NCBI GenBank assembly: GCA_965221455.1
Contig: OZ244890.1
Coordinates: 2,418,001-2,482,000, forward strand
Length of the DNA stretch: 64,000 nucleotides
Direction: 5' to 3'
From: SMWN01 sp965221455
GTDB lineage: Bacteria; Pseudomonadota; Gammaproteobacteria; Eutrophobiales; Eutrophobiaceae
Numbering within the stretch: the first letter of the stretch is position 1; each line of letters begins with the position of its first letter. The position numbers were made by a program, and so were the translations under genes. Of this stretch, positions 44,055 to 53,300 are shown piece after piece. The notes beneath the pieces are model-generated. The model was not told where the DNA came from, searched no databases, and saw only the letters and a program-made list of their open reading frames with translations.

Positions 44055-44488
44055 TATTATTTTTCATATTATAATCTTAAAAAATATTCCTTAATGGGTG
44101 ATGAATTGGATCTCGCTTTGACGACATTGAAGAAACCTAAGGTTGACCACGTCATTTTGATACACTTTGCAGTGTAAGGCAAAGTTCTTTGTGTGAGACT
44201 CAATGACCGACCAACCGCTGTCACTGTCTTTGCAAGATCCTATCATAACCCTTGGCTAATCAAGGCACAGCACGATATTATTCAACTCAGGTGCCTGCTA
44301 ACAAACTGCTTTTGGTGGAATAATCGTGCAAGTAATCGATCATTGCTGCTTGTACTTTAAGCTCAGATCCCAAAATGTGGATGGGAAACGATTCATAACA
44401 TTACATTAATTCAAGGCTAAACTATATTAAAATTAGGCCATATTGTTTTATACTGTGTGCTAACGAAACTATCTGGAACTGCAATATA
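44055..44488 (+). other. Gap without a recognisable gene
   Basis: A 434-bp A+T-rich stretch. No tRNA-like or protein-coding pattern is evident on either strand. The last 100 bp probably carry the promoter for the following small gene. Confidence 0.4.
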
Positions 44489-44785
44489 ATGACTAATGAA
44501 GAAGAACAAACGGCACTTACCATGTGGTCTGAGTCTCTCCTTGAGGGGCTTTATGTAGGTATCGCCAAATCCGGCAATAATAATGCACTAAGAGAATTGC
44601 TCAAAGAATTGAAGCAAAAGGGCTACGAGGAAAAGTATTTAATTAATAAAGTGACTGCCAATGTGAGTCCTGCTGCCGGTAAAAGGCTGGAAGGGCTACT
44701 GGGGCAAGGTGGAGCAAGTCCTGCAACAGCTTCTAATAACAAGAAGAAAAAGAAAGGCATATTCTCCAGGTTCTTTGGGAAATAG
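44489..44785 (+). CDS. Small protein with lysine-rich C-terminal tail
   Basis: A 98-residue protein: an N-terminal helical part (EEEQTALTMWSESLLEGLYV, ALRELLKELKQKGYEEKYLI), a Gly/Ala/Ser linker and a basic-aromatic tail KKKKKGIFSRFFGK that could be an amphipathic membrane-binding helix. I do not recognise a family. It converges with ligA, 21 bp between stops. It looks like a real gene by composition, but this is not certain. Confidence 0.55.
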   Translation: MTNEEEQTALTMWSESLLEGLYVGIAKSGNNNALRELLKELKQKGYEEKYLINKVTANVSPAAGKRLEGLLGQGGASPATASNNKKKKKGIFSRFFGK

Positions 44786-44806
44786 AATTTGCGCGAACCG
44801 TAAATG

Positions 44807-46825
44807 TCACTTGCCATTGATTAGCGCCAGAAATGCAGGCTCGTCCAATGTCATGATTTCAAGCTGTCTGGCTTTTGCAGCCTTGCCGCCCGGATTGCTC
44901 CCTGTGATCACATAGTCCGTTTTCTTCGAAACACTACTACTGACCTTGGCGCCGAGTTCCAGTAGGCGCTGTCTTGCTTCGTCGCGTTGTATATTTTCTA
45001 ATATCCCCGTGATAACAAAAGTCCTGCCTTTTAACGGCTGTCTTGTTCTTATTTCGACATCTTGCCAATGCACGCCTGCCGCTATTAAATCATTAATGAC
45101 TTCCTGGTTATGAGTCTGTAGGAAAAAAGTTACAATATGTCCTGCCACGACAGATCCAATATCTGTAACTTCTTCCAAAGTCTCTCGGTTCGCTGATTTT
45201 ATCGAGGATAATGTACCGAAATAACCAGCCAGCGATCTGGCAGTGGCATCTCCGACTTCACGTATACCCAAGGCATAAAGAAAACGATCAAGCGTTGTTT
45301 CTTTACTGAGATTTAATGCATTAATAATATTAGCAGCTGACTTTTCTGCCATGCGTTCAAGTCCAACAAGCTGCTCGAATTTTAACTTATATAGATCGGA
45401 CACATTTTGGACTAATTTTTTTTCCGCCAATTGTTCGACTAATTTTTCTCCGAGACCATCAATATTCATGGCACGTTTTGAAGCAAAGTGAATGATCGCC
45501 CGTATCTGTTGTGCAGAACAGTAAAGTCCTCCACTACATCGTATGATGGCTTCACCTTCTTCTTTTTCAACATCAGAAGTACAGATCGGACATTTCGATG
45601 GCATTTTAAATGCCTTACTATGCTCATGACGTTTTTCTAATACAACTTTTAATACTTCAGGAATAACGTCCCCGGCACGCCGCACAAACACGGTATCCCC
45701 CACCCTAATATCCTTACGTTTAAGCTCATCTTCGTTGTGCAAAGTCGCATTAGTGATCGTCGCTCCGCCTACAAAAACAGGCTTCAATCTGGCTACAGGT
45801 GTCAACGCGCCCGTACGACCTACCTGAATTTCAATATCCAGTATTTCAGTTAATTCTTCTTCCGGCGGAAATTTATAAGCAATCGCCCATCGCGGCGCAC
45901 GTGCGACAAAACCCATGATTTCTTGTTGCTTGAGATCATTAACCTTAAATACAACACCATCAATATCATAAGCCAAAAGGCTTCTGCGACTGTTGATAGC
46001 ATGATAATACTGCAAGCAAGCCTCAAAACCTCTGAGTACAATCGTCTCCGGCGACACAGGCACGCCCAAATTTTTTAATTTCGCAAGCATCTCCGAATGA
46101 CTTGTAATTTCAGTACCTGATTTATCTTCCTCCAAATGATCAATGCTGTATGCAAAAAAACTTAACTCTCTGTCAGCGGTAATCCTTGAATCCAGTTGTC
46201 TCATGCTTCCTGCCGCAGCATTACGTGGGTTTACAAATAGTTTTTCTTCTTTTGCTTCCTGTTTTTGGTTGAGTCCATGAAAAGCCTGGTGCGTCATATA
46301 TATCTCACCACGTACCTCAACATATTTTGGAATCGCTTTGCCCTGAAGACGCAGAGGTATATCCCGAACCGTTCGGGCATTTTGGGTAACATTCTCTCCT
46401 GTTGCGCCATCACCTCTGGTTGCCGCTTGATCTAATACACCATCTATATAAACAAGACTGATGGCCAAGCCGTCCAGTTTAGTTTCACCTACATAATCTA
46501 TCTGCTCTTGCTTCAATGTTTCACGCACACGGCGGTCAAATACTATCATTTCCCCTTCATCAAACGCATTATTCAAAGACAACATGGGCCTGGCGTGTTC
46601 TGTCACAGAAAAACTATCGAGTGGTTCGGCACCTACCCGCTGTGTTGGAGAATCATTCGTGACCAGTTCTGGAATTTCTTTTTCGAGAGACAACAATTCT
46701 TGCATTAAACGATCATATTCTGCATCAGGCACCACAGGGTTATCTTGAGCATAATATTGATAATTATGTTGATTGATGCGTGCGCGTAGTTCTTCCATAC
46801 GCATTACCTTTGATTGCGAACTCAC
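44807..46825 (-). CDS. ligA: NAD-dependent DNA ligase
   Basis: A 672-residue ligase with all domains: Ia (NYQYYAQDNPVVPDAEYDRL), adenylation with Lys116 in ETKLDG, OB fold (EIQVGRTGALTPVARL), four-Cys zinc finger (CPICTSD … CSGGLYCSAQ), HhH repeats and a C-terminal BRCT domain (KGRTFVITGILENIQRDEAR). It seals nicks in replication and repair. It is the last gene of the smc-zipA-ligA group; the gene between is broken here. Confidence 0.97.
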   Translation of the reverse strand: MSSQSKVMRMEELRARINQHNYQYYAQDNPVVPDAEYDRLMQELLSLEKEIPELVTNDSPTQRVGAEPLDSFSVTEHARPMLSLNNAFDEGEMIVFDRRVRETLKQEQIDYVGETKLDGLAISLVYIDGVLDQAATRGDGATGENVTQNARTVRDIPLRLQGKAIPKYVEVRGEIYMTHQAFHGLNQKQEAKEEKLFVNPRNAAAGSMRQLDSRITADRELSFFAYSIDHLEEDKSGTEITSHSEMLAKLKNLGVPVSPETIVLRGFEACLQYYHAINSRRSLLAYDIDGVVFKVNDLKQQEIMGFVARAPRWAIAYKFPPEEELTEILDIEIQVGRTGALTPVARLKPVFVGGATITNATLHNEDELKRKDIRVGDTVFVRRAGDVIPEVLKVVLEKRHEHSKAFKMPSKCPICTSDVEKEEGEAIIRCSGGLYCSAQQIRAIIHFASKRAMNIDGLGEKLVEQLAEKKLVQNVSDLYKLKFEQLVGLERMAEKSAANIINALNLSKETTLDRFLYALGIREVGDATARSLAGYFGTLSSIKSANRETLEEVTDIGSVVAGHIVTFFLQTHNQEVINDLIAAGVHWQDVEIRTRQPLKGRTFVITGILENIQRDEARQRLLELGAKVSSSVSKKTDYVITGSNPGGKAAKARQLEIMTLDEPAFLALINGK

Positions 46826-46840
46826 TGATTGAAAATAATG

Positions 46841-47360
46841 TCAGACAATTTTATTTACCGTATTACATATTGCCTGCAAAGTTTTTACATTAACAGGCTT
46901 ATACCCAGAATTGTAGATTTCACCTCTCGGGAGTTCGGCCAGATCCAACGTAGTTTCATGCATCAAAAGTAGCGCAATCATACTATTAATCAGCGTGAGT
47001 ATTCGCATAAACAGGGCTAGATCTCTGGTCTGAAAAACATCCATATTCCCTGATTCAAAATAGCCAGGTTCATACATGGTTCGCCATGCTGAAAATAGTT
47101 TGATCAATTTCCATAGCATCTATGCCGTGATGGTGATAAATGTTCATGGCACCGAACTTCATACCTATACTTACAATTACGCTCGAACCACCTTTGCAGC
47201 CGGCAAATTTCACCTTACGGGAGTGAACCTGTATTTTTTGTTTATTAAAAGTATCCCAAAAGTAAATAAGTGCAATGACAAACAATCCGATGCCAAACGG
47301 TAGCAAACGAAAATATTCATATTGTCCTGGTTGAGAATGGACGACTATATACTTGAGCAA
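46841..47360 (-). pseudogene. zipA: Cell division protein ZipA, linker lost and frameshifted
   Basis: Two overlapping minus-strand frames hold ZipA pieces. The first starts with a membrane anchor (LLPFGIGLFVIALIYFW) and jumps after a short basic stretch to the FtsZ-binding domain (GMKFGAMNIYHHH, TIFSMANHV-stop). The second frame continues YEPGYFESGNMDVFQTRDLA LFM and runs to LPRGEIYNSGYKPVNVKTL. The frame break is near 47070. The Pro/Gln-rich linker of normal ZipA is missing. The position between smc and ligA is the conserved zipA place. ZipA tethers FtsZ to the membrane, so its loss implies reliance on FtsA alone (inference). Confidence 0.72.
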
Positions 47361-47381
47361 ATACTCCAGGCATGATCCAAA

Positions 47382-50300
47382 TCAGGCTATCTTCGCCATC
47401 TCAATCGCCTCATCAACATCAACGGAGACCAAACGAGAGACACCAGGTTCGTTCATCGTCACACCCATTAATTGATTTGCGATTTCCATGGTGATTTTAT
47501 TATGCGTAATAAATATGAACTGAACATCCTTCGACATTTTCGCCACCATATCACTGTAGCGCTGAACGTTAGCATCATCCAACGGCGCATCAACCTCATC
47601 AAGAATACAAAAAGGTGCCGGGTTAAGTTCAAAAATTGAAAACACCAGTGCGACTGCTGTAAGAGCCTTTTCTCCACCGGATAACAGGTGAATCGTACTA
47701 TTCCGTTTCCCTGGGGGCCTAGCCATAACAGTTACACCCGTTTGCAACAGATCTTCGCCAATCAGTTCAAGGTATGCGTGCCCGCCTCCAAATAACTGCG
47801 GAAATCTCTCTTTTAGATTAGCATTCAACTTGCCGAATGTTTCTTTAAATCGTGTCCTGGTTTCTTTATCGATCTTGCGAATTGCATTTTCCAGTGTGTG
47901 TAATGCTTTTGCCAAATCTTCATCCTGACTATCAAGATAAATTTTACGTTCGGATAATTGGGAGAATTCATTGATAGCAGCGAGATTAATGGGTCCCAAT
48001 TTTTGTATTTTTCCAGCTAGACTTTCCAAACGTCGTTTCCTTTCATCAATATCGGCATCTACAGCAAGTTGCTCAAGTATCGATGCAACTTTATGACCAT
48101 TTGATTCAAGCTGTTCCTCAACTGTTTGCAGTCTGATTCGACTCTCCTGAGTTGCCAACCGGGCCTTTTCGAGAAGCTCTCTCAACTCTTGCAGTCTTTG
48201 TTCTTTCACACTCCTGATCTGTTCACATTCTCTTAATGAATTCTCAATCGTCTGCACTGAGGTTCTGGCATCCGCCAGGAACTTCTCCGCATCAATCTTT
48301 TCCTTGAGTTTTAACTCAAGTGACGCCTGATATTCTTGCAGAGGCTGTTCACACTCACTCAGAGCACGCTCAAGATCTTCATAACGCTTCCGGAGATATT
48401 CGAGCTGCATCTGGTTACGTTTGCTTGCTTGCTCAGATGATGCACGTTGCGAACTGATAGATTCTAATTGCAGAGCAATTCCATGACTCTTTTCATGGAT
48501 CGCCTGCCAACGTTGGCGTGCATTTTTCAATGAAGTTCGGTGTTGCTCCCTCAATTTAATCAAGACTTCGCGCTGGCTTTCCATGTCCTTACAATTACTG
48601 GAAACGCTTTGCAAGCTATCGTTAATTGTTCCTATTTCAAACTCGTCATCTTTTATCTGTTCACCAAGGCTAATAAGTTCTTCACTGATTCTTTCACCTC
48701 TTGTTTTAACTTGTTCTTGCTGTACCTGACTCGCGGCTAATGCTGCACGATATTCGGATAGTACTTCCTGATTTCGGTGCAAACTCGACTGCAAATCATC
48801 CAAAGACTTTTCTAACTGCTCGCGTGAAGATTGGTGCTTTTCTATATTACCTTCCAACTCATGCAACTGTTTCTCTGCTGCCACATGAAGTACTTTAAGA
48901 TCCTGAATTTCCTGCTCTCTGACTAATGTCCGTTTTTGCTCATCCATTCCTCTACAGACGCGAGACCAATCTCGACCAAGCCATATTCCATCACGTGTAA
49001 TGACAGATTCATTTCCCTTTAACTGCGTTTTGATTTTCTTCGCGGCATCAAGATCTTCCGCAATATAAATACCATCAAGTAATCCAGCTAATGAAAAATC
49101 AACGTTAATCTTATCCGCTAATCGAGGAAAATTCGATTGCGCGGATAATGTTTTATTAGACGATGATTCACCCGTTGTCGAGATAATGCCTAGATTACCT
49201 TCACTTAACAAAGCTAATTTTGTTGTATATCGATCATGCTCATCAACAATAATATCCTGCAGGTTATTTTCCAACACAACTTCGACGGCACGTATCCAAT
49301 CCGACTCAACATTCATCTGCTGCGCCAACCTTGGTTTGTCAGACAAGCCCGTTGACTTAAGCCAGCGACTCATTTCCTCTTGATCCTTGCCAAAAGAAAA
49401 TTGTTGCAAGGCCTCTAGTGACGACAAGCGACCTTCCAATGTTTGCTGCGACCGACGTTGTTCATTGGCCTTTTGTTCCAAGCCATGTATTTCGTTACGT
49501 AAGCTCAATAAAGTTTGACGTTTGACTTCCAATTGGCGTGAAATATCAGATTGTTTCTCTCCAGCTGCTTGAATTGCCGCCTTTTGTTTATCGATAGTCC
49601 TGCGCACTGCATCTTCATCAATGCCACTTGATTCCTGTTCCAGGGCTTTTCGTCTTTGCAGTGAATCTTCAATATTTTGCTGTAGATGTTCAATGCGTGT
49701 CTCAGCGATTTGTTTTTGTCGGGAGTAGTCCGCGACTACTGCATTAAATTTATCCCATTCGGTTTGCCAGCCTTGCATGGCCTGTTCGGATTCATTCAAG
49801 AATTCGTAGGCCTTATCGCTTTCATTCCTTGAGCCTTGTAACTCCGGTTCCAGTGACCCTGCCGTCAAGATCAATTTTTCCAGGCTGTTTTTATCTTGTT
49901 GTAGCTGTTGCTTGACTTTAGCCTCTTCCATTTGTGCCTGTTCGATGTCTTGTTCAATCGACGCCATTCTTTCTTTCGTATACTGAATCTTCTGTTCAAG
50001 CTGTGATATCTCACCGCCGACACTGTAAAAATCCGACTGCACCTTGTTAAAAGTTCCACTCGCCGTCACTAATTCATCACGGTTTTTCTCAATGTCACTT
50101 TCAGCCTGTCGCACTTCCGCAACTCCGGCTTCAACAAGATTCTCCTGCGTGGTCACCAACTCATCTTCATTTTTCATATGAGCCTTCAGATTTCTCCAAT
50201 TCAGAGCTAATAATTCAGCCTGCAGCTGGCGCTCTTCTTTTTTCAATCCTTGATAGCGTTCCGCAGCCTTCGCTTGACGTTGCAAATGGCCAAGTTGTTT

Positions 50301-50906
50301 TTCCAACTCATCACGAATATCTGTAAGCCTGCCAACATTTTCCTTAGTATGTTTTATTCTGTTCTCGGTCTCTCTGCGCCTTTCTCTGTATTTCGAGATT
50401 CCGGCAGCTTCCTCTATAAAGGTACGCAACTCATCAGGCTTTGCTTCAATTAAGCGGGAGATCGTCCCCTGCTCGATAATGGCATAACTTCTGGGACCTA
50501 ATCCGGTACCTAAAAAAATTTCCTGAATATCCCGACGTCGACAACGTATGCCATTGAGATAATAAATTGAGACTGCGTCACGGTTGATTTGTCGTTTGAT
50601 CGAAATTTCACTGTAACTGGCATATTGTCCGCCCGCTCGACCTTCAGCATTGTCAAAAAGTAGTTCGACAGCCGCCTGACCCACTGGATTTCTGGCCGTT
50701 GAACCATTAAAAATCACATCTGTGAGTGAATCACCCCGCAGGTGTTTCGCGGAGCTTTCGCCCATAACCCACATCACAGCATCAATGATATTAGACTTCC
50801 CGCAACCGTTAGGTCCGACCACACCAACGAGATTGCTCGGTATGTCAAGAGTTGTGGGATCAACGAACGATTTGAATCCAGCCAGTTTGATTTTGCGTAA
50901 GCGCAT
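47382..50906 (-). CDS. smc: Chromosome partition protein Smc
   Basis: A 1174-residue SMC ATPase: Walker A VGPNGCGKSNIIDAVMWVMG near 30-49, the long coiled coil from about 170, the hinge around 510-660 (GLLDGIYIAEDLDAAKKI), the returning coil to about 1010, signature LLSGGEKALTAVALVFSI and Walker B FCILDEVDAPLDD. It is an Smc of the Smc-ScpAB condensin type, not MukB. Its presence fits lineages such as Pseudomonas and distinguishes them from Enterobacterales. Confidence 0.97.
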   Translation of the reverse strand: MRLRKIKLAGFKSFVDPTTLDIPSNLVGVVGPNGCGKSNIIDAVMWVMGESSAKHLRGDSLTDVIFNGSTARNPVGQAAVELLFDNAEGRAGGQYASYSEISIKRQINRDAVSIYYLNGIRCRRRDIQEIFLGTGLGPRSYAIIEQGTISRLIEAKPDELRTFIEEAAGISKYRERRRETENRIKHTKENVGRLTDIRDELEKQLGHLQRQAKAAERYQGLKKEERQLQAELLALNWRNLKAHMKNEDELVTTQENLVEAGVAEVRQAESDIEKNRDELVTASGTFNKVQSDFYSVGGEISQLEQKIQYTKERMASIEQDIEQAQMEEAKVKQQLQQDKNSLEKLILTAGSLEPELQGSRNESDKAYEFLNESEQAMQGWQTEWDKFNAVVADYSRQKQIAETRIEHLQQNIEDSLQRRKALEQESSGIDEDAVRRTIDKQKAAIQAAGEKQSDISRQLEVKRQTLLSLRNEIHGLEQKANEQRRSQQTLEGRLSSLEALQQFSFGKDQEEMSRWLKSTGLSDKPRLAQQMNVESDWIRAVEVVLENNLQDIIVDEHDRYTTKLALLSEGNLGIISTTGESSSNKTLSAQSNFPRLADKINVDFSLAGLLDGIYIAEDLDAAKKIKTQLKGNESVITRDGIWLGRDWSRVCRGMDEQKRTLVREQEIQDLKVLHVAAEKQLHELEGNIEKHQSSREQLEKSLDDLQSSLHRNQEVLSEYRAALAASQVQQEQVKTRGERISEELISLGEQIKDDEFEIGTINDSLQSVSSNCKDMESQREVLIKLREQHRTSLKNARQRWQAIHEKSHGIALQLESISSQRASSEQASKRNQMQLEYLRKRYEDLERALSECEQPLQEYQASLELKLKEKIDAEKFLADARTSVQTIENSLRECEQIRSVKEQRLQELRELLEKARLATQESRIRLQTVEEQLESNGHKVASILEQLAVDADIDERKRRLESLAGKIQKLGPINLAAINEFSQLSERKIYLDSQDEDLAKALHTLENAIRKIDKETRTRFKETFGKLNANLKERFPQLFGGGHAYLELIGEDLLQTGVTVMARPPGKRNSTIHLLSGGEKALTAVALVFSIFELNPAPFCILDEVDAPLDDANVQRYSDMVAKMSKDVQFIFITHNKITMEIANQLMGVTMNEPGVSRLVSVDVDEAIEMAKIA

Positions 50907-51101
50907 GAGGCGTTAAGATACAAAGATTAAGCGCGACAAACAAGCAAAACATAAACCTATTATTAACATTAATATATTTTTTTATCTATTTAATTAGATT
51001 AGTTATTTAATATGATAATTACAGTAACCCATGAACTTCTTGCAGTAAGCTCGTGAAAAATTATGTTATACTTCGCATGTGAATTTTGTGATAACGAAAC
51101 G

Positions 51102-51491
51102 ATGTCTAAAACAACTTCAGAGCAACTGGAAACTTTCTCTAATCCATCACCGGAAAGAGACTATACAATTCATATTTCAACCCACGAATTCACCTGCCTG
51201 TGTCCTAAGACCGGACAGCCGGACTTCGCGACACTGGAGTTTGATTACGTCCCCGACCTGCTTTGCATTGAACTCAAAGCATTAAAACGCTATATCTGGT
51301 CGTATAGAGACAAGGGGACGTTTCATGAAACTGTGACCAACAAAATATTGGAAGATATCGTCGCCGCTATCTTACCCAGGTTATTGCGACTCACGGCAAA
51401 ATTTAATGTCAGGGGCGGGCTTTATACAACTGTCGTTACAGAACACAGAATGGAGGGATGGCATCCAATAGATATACCCCCCCTGCCCTGA
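51102..51491 (+). CDS. queF: 7-cyano-7-deazaguanine reductase QueF, short form
   Basis: A 129-residue tunnel-fold enzyme reducing preQ0 to preQ1 with NADPH in queuosine synthesis. It contains FTCLCPKTGQPDFATLEFDY with the catalytic Cys34 and Asp41, the QueF motif ELKALKRYIWSYRDKGTFHE and the C-terminal RGGLYTTV. This is the single-domain (B. subtilis-like) form, unlike the two-domain E. coli protein. ATG 51102 was chosen because the upstream 13 residues are not conserved. It is divergent from smc. I saw no preQ1 riboswitch upstream. Confidence 0.93.
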   Translation: MSKTTSEQLETFSNPSPERDYTIHISTHEFTCLCPKTGQPDFATLEFDYVPDLLCIELKALKRYIWSYRDKGTFHETVTNKILEDIVAAILPRLLRLTAKFNVRGGLYTTVVTEHRMEGWHPIDIPPLP

Positions 51492-51829
51492 CGTCTGATT
51501 TCCTCACGAGATTTCAAGTATGTTCTTCCCTTTAAAACCAGTCGTTCAGCTCAGCATTAAAATTTACAGATTCACGCCTTTACTGGATTGATATAATTGC
51601 ACTGCCATATTTATAGTGCAAGCATACTTTTCATCTTTCTTAAAAGCCGGAATACTGGCTGGTGAGAATAGATAATATGGATACTCTGTCCACGTGTGTC
51701 TATCACTATCTTCTTTTTTGCCTTCCGATCCTTACAAATCTGATCACAGCACCATTTAACGATCTTCTGACAGAAACAGTGGTAAGGTAACTAGCAAATA
51801 TTGCATGAACGAATGTTAAGAGGTATCAG
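51492..51829 (+). other. Gap without a recognisable gene
   Basis: No convincing coding or RNA pattern between queF and the CysZ-like remnant. The 5' part of the decayed gene may once have covered this stretch, but I cannot read it. Confidence 0.35.
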
Positions 51830-52158
51830 GATACCTTCCTGAAGAAATACTTAGCCGCTATACAGTCTAAATCAAAAAAATTCTCTATTCTGCTATTAGG
51901 GCACTGCTCTCTATTACTATATTTCATTCCTGTCACCAATCGTAACTGTGGTACCGATTCTTTTTTAGTTCATCAATACCAGCCATCAAATACATCAACG
52001 ATCCGATGACCAACCATGGTATTCGGTTTCCGGAGCAACGAGAAATGATCGACGCACAGAAAAAACCAACTTTTGGTTTTGATCCGGGAGTCATGTTACT
52101 GACATTCATACCAATAATTAATTTTATTGCCGTACCCATAATCTGTCGCTGGAGCTAA
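51830..52158 (+). pseudogene. EI24/CysZ-like membrane protein, C-terminal remnant
   Basis: Pieces in two frames: FLKKYLAAIQSKSKKFSILL continuing LLGHCSLLLYFIPVTN, then LWYRFFFSSSIPAIKYINDPMTN, HGIRFPE and GFDPGVMLLTFIPIINFIAV PI. This is the C-terminal part of EI24-domain proteins (…YLDYPM.NH…F…GFG..VMLLTLIPI.NF…MP). A frame shift near 51945 and the missing first half make it a pseudogene. CysZ-type proteins transport sulfate. Confidence 0.65.
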
Positions 52159-52305
52159 TAAAATATGGGTATAGAATAGCCTGCTCAGCACATAAGTTCT
52201 TGATATAATAATATTCAGCATCTCTAGAACAAATCCTGATTGCCAGTAACCAGGCTTTCTGGTATTTATGCACGCTGATTTTTAAGCGGTTGGAGTGAGG
52301 TTGTT

Positions 52306-53256
52306 ATGCCTACGAGAAAAAAGACTAAAAAAGTTATCAAAAGGAACATAGTCAAAAAAACGACTAAAAAAACTGCTGCGAGCAAGAAAAAACTCGTCAG
52401 TAAGAAAGCGGCGAAGAAAACTGCCACCAGGAAAAAGACCGTCAGTAAGAAAGCGGCGAAGAAAACTGCCACCAGGAAAAAGACCGTCAGTAAGAAAGCG
52501 GCGAAGAAAACTGCCGCCAGGAAAAAGACCGTCAGTAAGAAAGCGGCGAAGAAAACTGCCACCAGGAAAAAGACCGTCAGTAAGAAAGCGGCGAAGAAAA
52601 CTGCCGCCAGGAAAAAGACCGTCAGTAAGAAAGCGGCGAAGAAAACTGCCGCCAGGAAAAAGACCGTCAGGAAAAAAACTGCAAAAAAATCTCCTGCAAA
52701 GAAGAGAGTGGCTAAAAGTATCGCTACGAAGAAGAAAAAAAAGAAAGTACTTCGGAAGAAAACTTCCAGTAAGAAAGAAATAACCGGGAAGAAGGAAAAA
52801 AATAAAGTCACGGGCAAGGTGACAAATATAAAAAAATCATCCTCCAAAAAAACAGCAGTCGCTCCTCACAGGCGAAAAAAGAAAAGTAACGATTACATGG
52901 GGAAAGCGCAAACTGAACACTTCAAAGAAATCCTGATTGCCTGGAAAAAAGAATTGATGAAGGAAGTGGATAGAACAATGCTACACATGCAGGACGATGC
53001 AACTAACTTTCCGGATCCCAATGATCGCGCATCACAAGAAGAAGAGTTCGCTCTGGAATTGCGTACACGTGATAGAGAACGTAAACTCATCTCTAAAATT
53101 GAAGAGTCGATTGCCATGCTGGATTCAGGTGACTATGGATTTTGTGAAATGTGCGGTATAGAAATTGGCATTCATCGTCTTGAAGCACGACCAACAGCAA
53201 CGCAATGCATAGATTGCAAAACTCTGGATGAAATTAAGGAAAGGCACTTGGGTTAG
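52306..53256 (+). CDS. dksA: DksA with histone-H1-like Lys/Ala repeat arm
   Basis: A 316-residue protein. Residues 1 to about 190 are an extremely basic arm of KKTVSKKAAKKTAxR repeats and related Lys stretches, like the AlgP/H1-like proteins that bind DNA. From about residue 198 a complete DksA domain follows: FKEILIAWKKELMKEVDRTM, DPNDRASQEEEFALELRTRD (coiled-coil tip acidic residues), and the four-Cys zinc finger CEMC … CIDC. DksA binds RNA polymerase with ppGpp. Normal DksA is about 150 residues, so the arm doubles it. GGAGTGAGG precedes the ATG, and gluQ follows as in E. coli. Confidence 0.88.
   Translation: MPTRKKTKKVIKRNIVKKTTKKTAASKKKLVSKKAAKKTATRKKTVSKKAAKKTATRKKTVSKKAAKKTAARKKTVSKKAAKKTATRKKTVSKKAAKKTAARKKTVSKKAAKKTAARKKTVRKKTAKKSPAKKRVAKSIATKKKKKKVLRKKTSSKKEITGKKEKNKVTGKVTNIKKSSSKKTAVAPHRRKKKSNDYMGKAQTEHFKEILIAWKKELMKEVDRTMLHMQDDATNFPDPNDRASQEEEFALELRTRDRERKLISKIEESIAMLDSGDYGFCEMCGIEIGIHRLEARPTATQCIDCKTLDEIKERHLG
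52396..52665 (+). repeat. Six tandem 45-bp repeats inside dksA
   Basis: Units start at 52396, 52441, 52486, 52531, 52576 and 52621, each GTCAGTAAGAAAGCGGCGAA plus GAAAACTGCC(A/G)CCAGGAAAAAGACC, encoding VSKKAAKKTAxRKKT. They differ almost only at the Ala/Thr codon. A seventh, degenerate unit follows from 52666. Such perfect in-frame repeats can gain or lose units by slippage and change arm length without breaking the gene. Confidence 0.93.
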
Positions 53257-53300
53257 CCTACAGTAATGATACAGTCGATTTCGACTGTTTTGGTTATAAG

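Noticed and set aside
50907..51101. preQ1 riboswitch before queF
   Set aside because: No preQ1-I or -II consensus hairpin or A-rich tail could be found in the leader.
52266..52847. Phe/Ala-rich minus-strand frame opposite dksA
   Set aside because: Hydrophobic repeats are the antisense of the Lys/Ala repeat arm, with no independent evidence.
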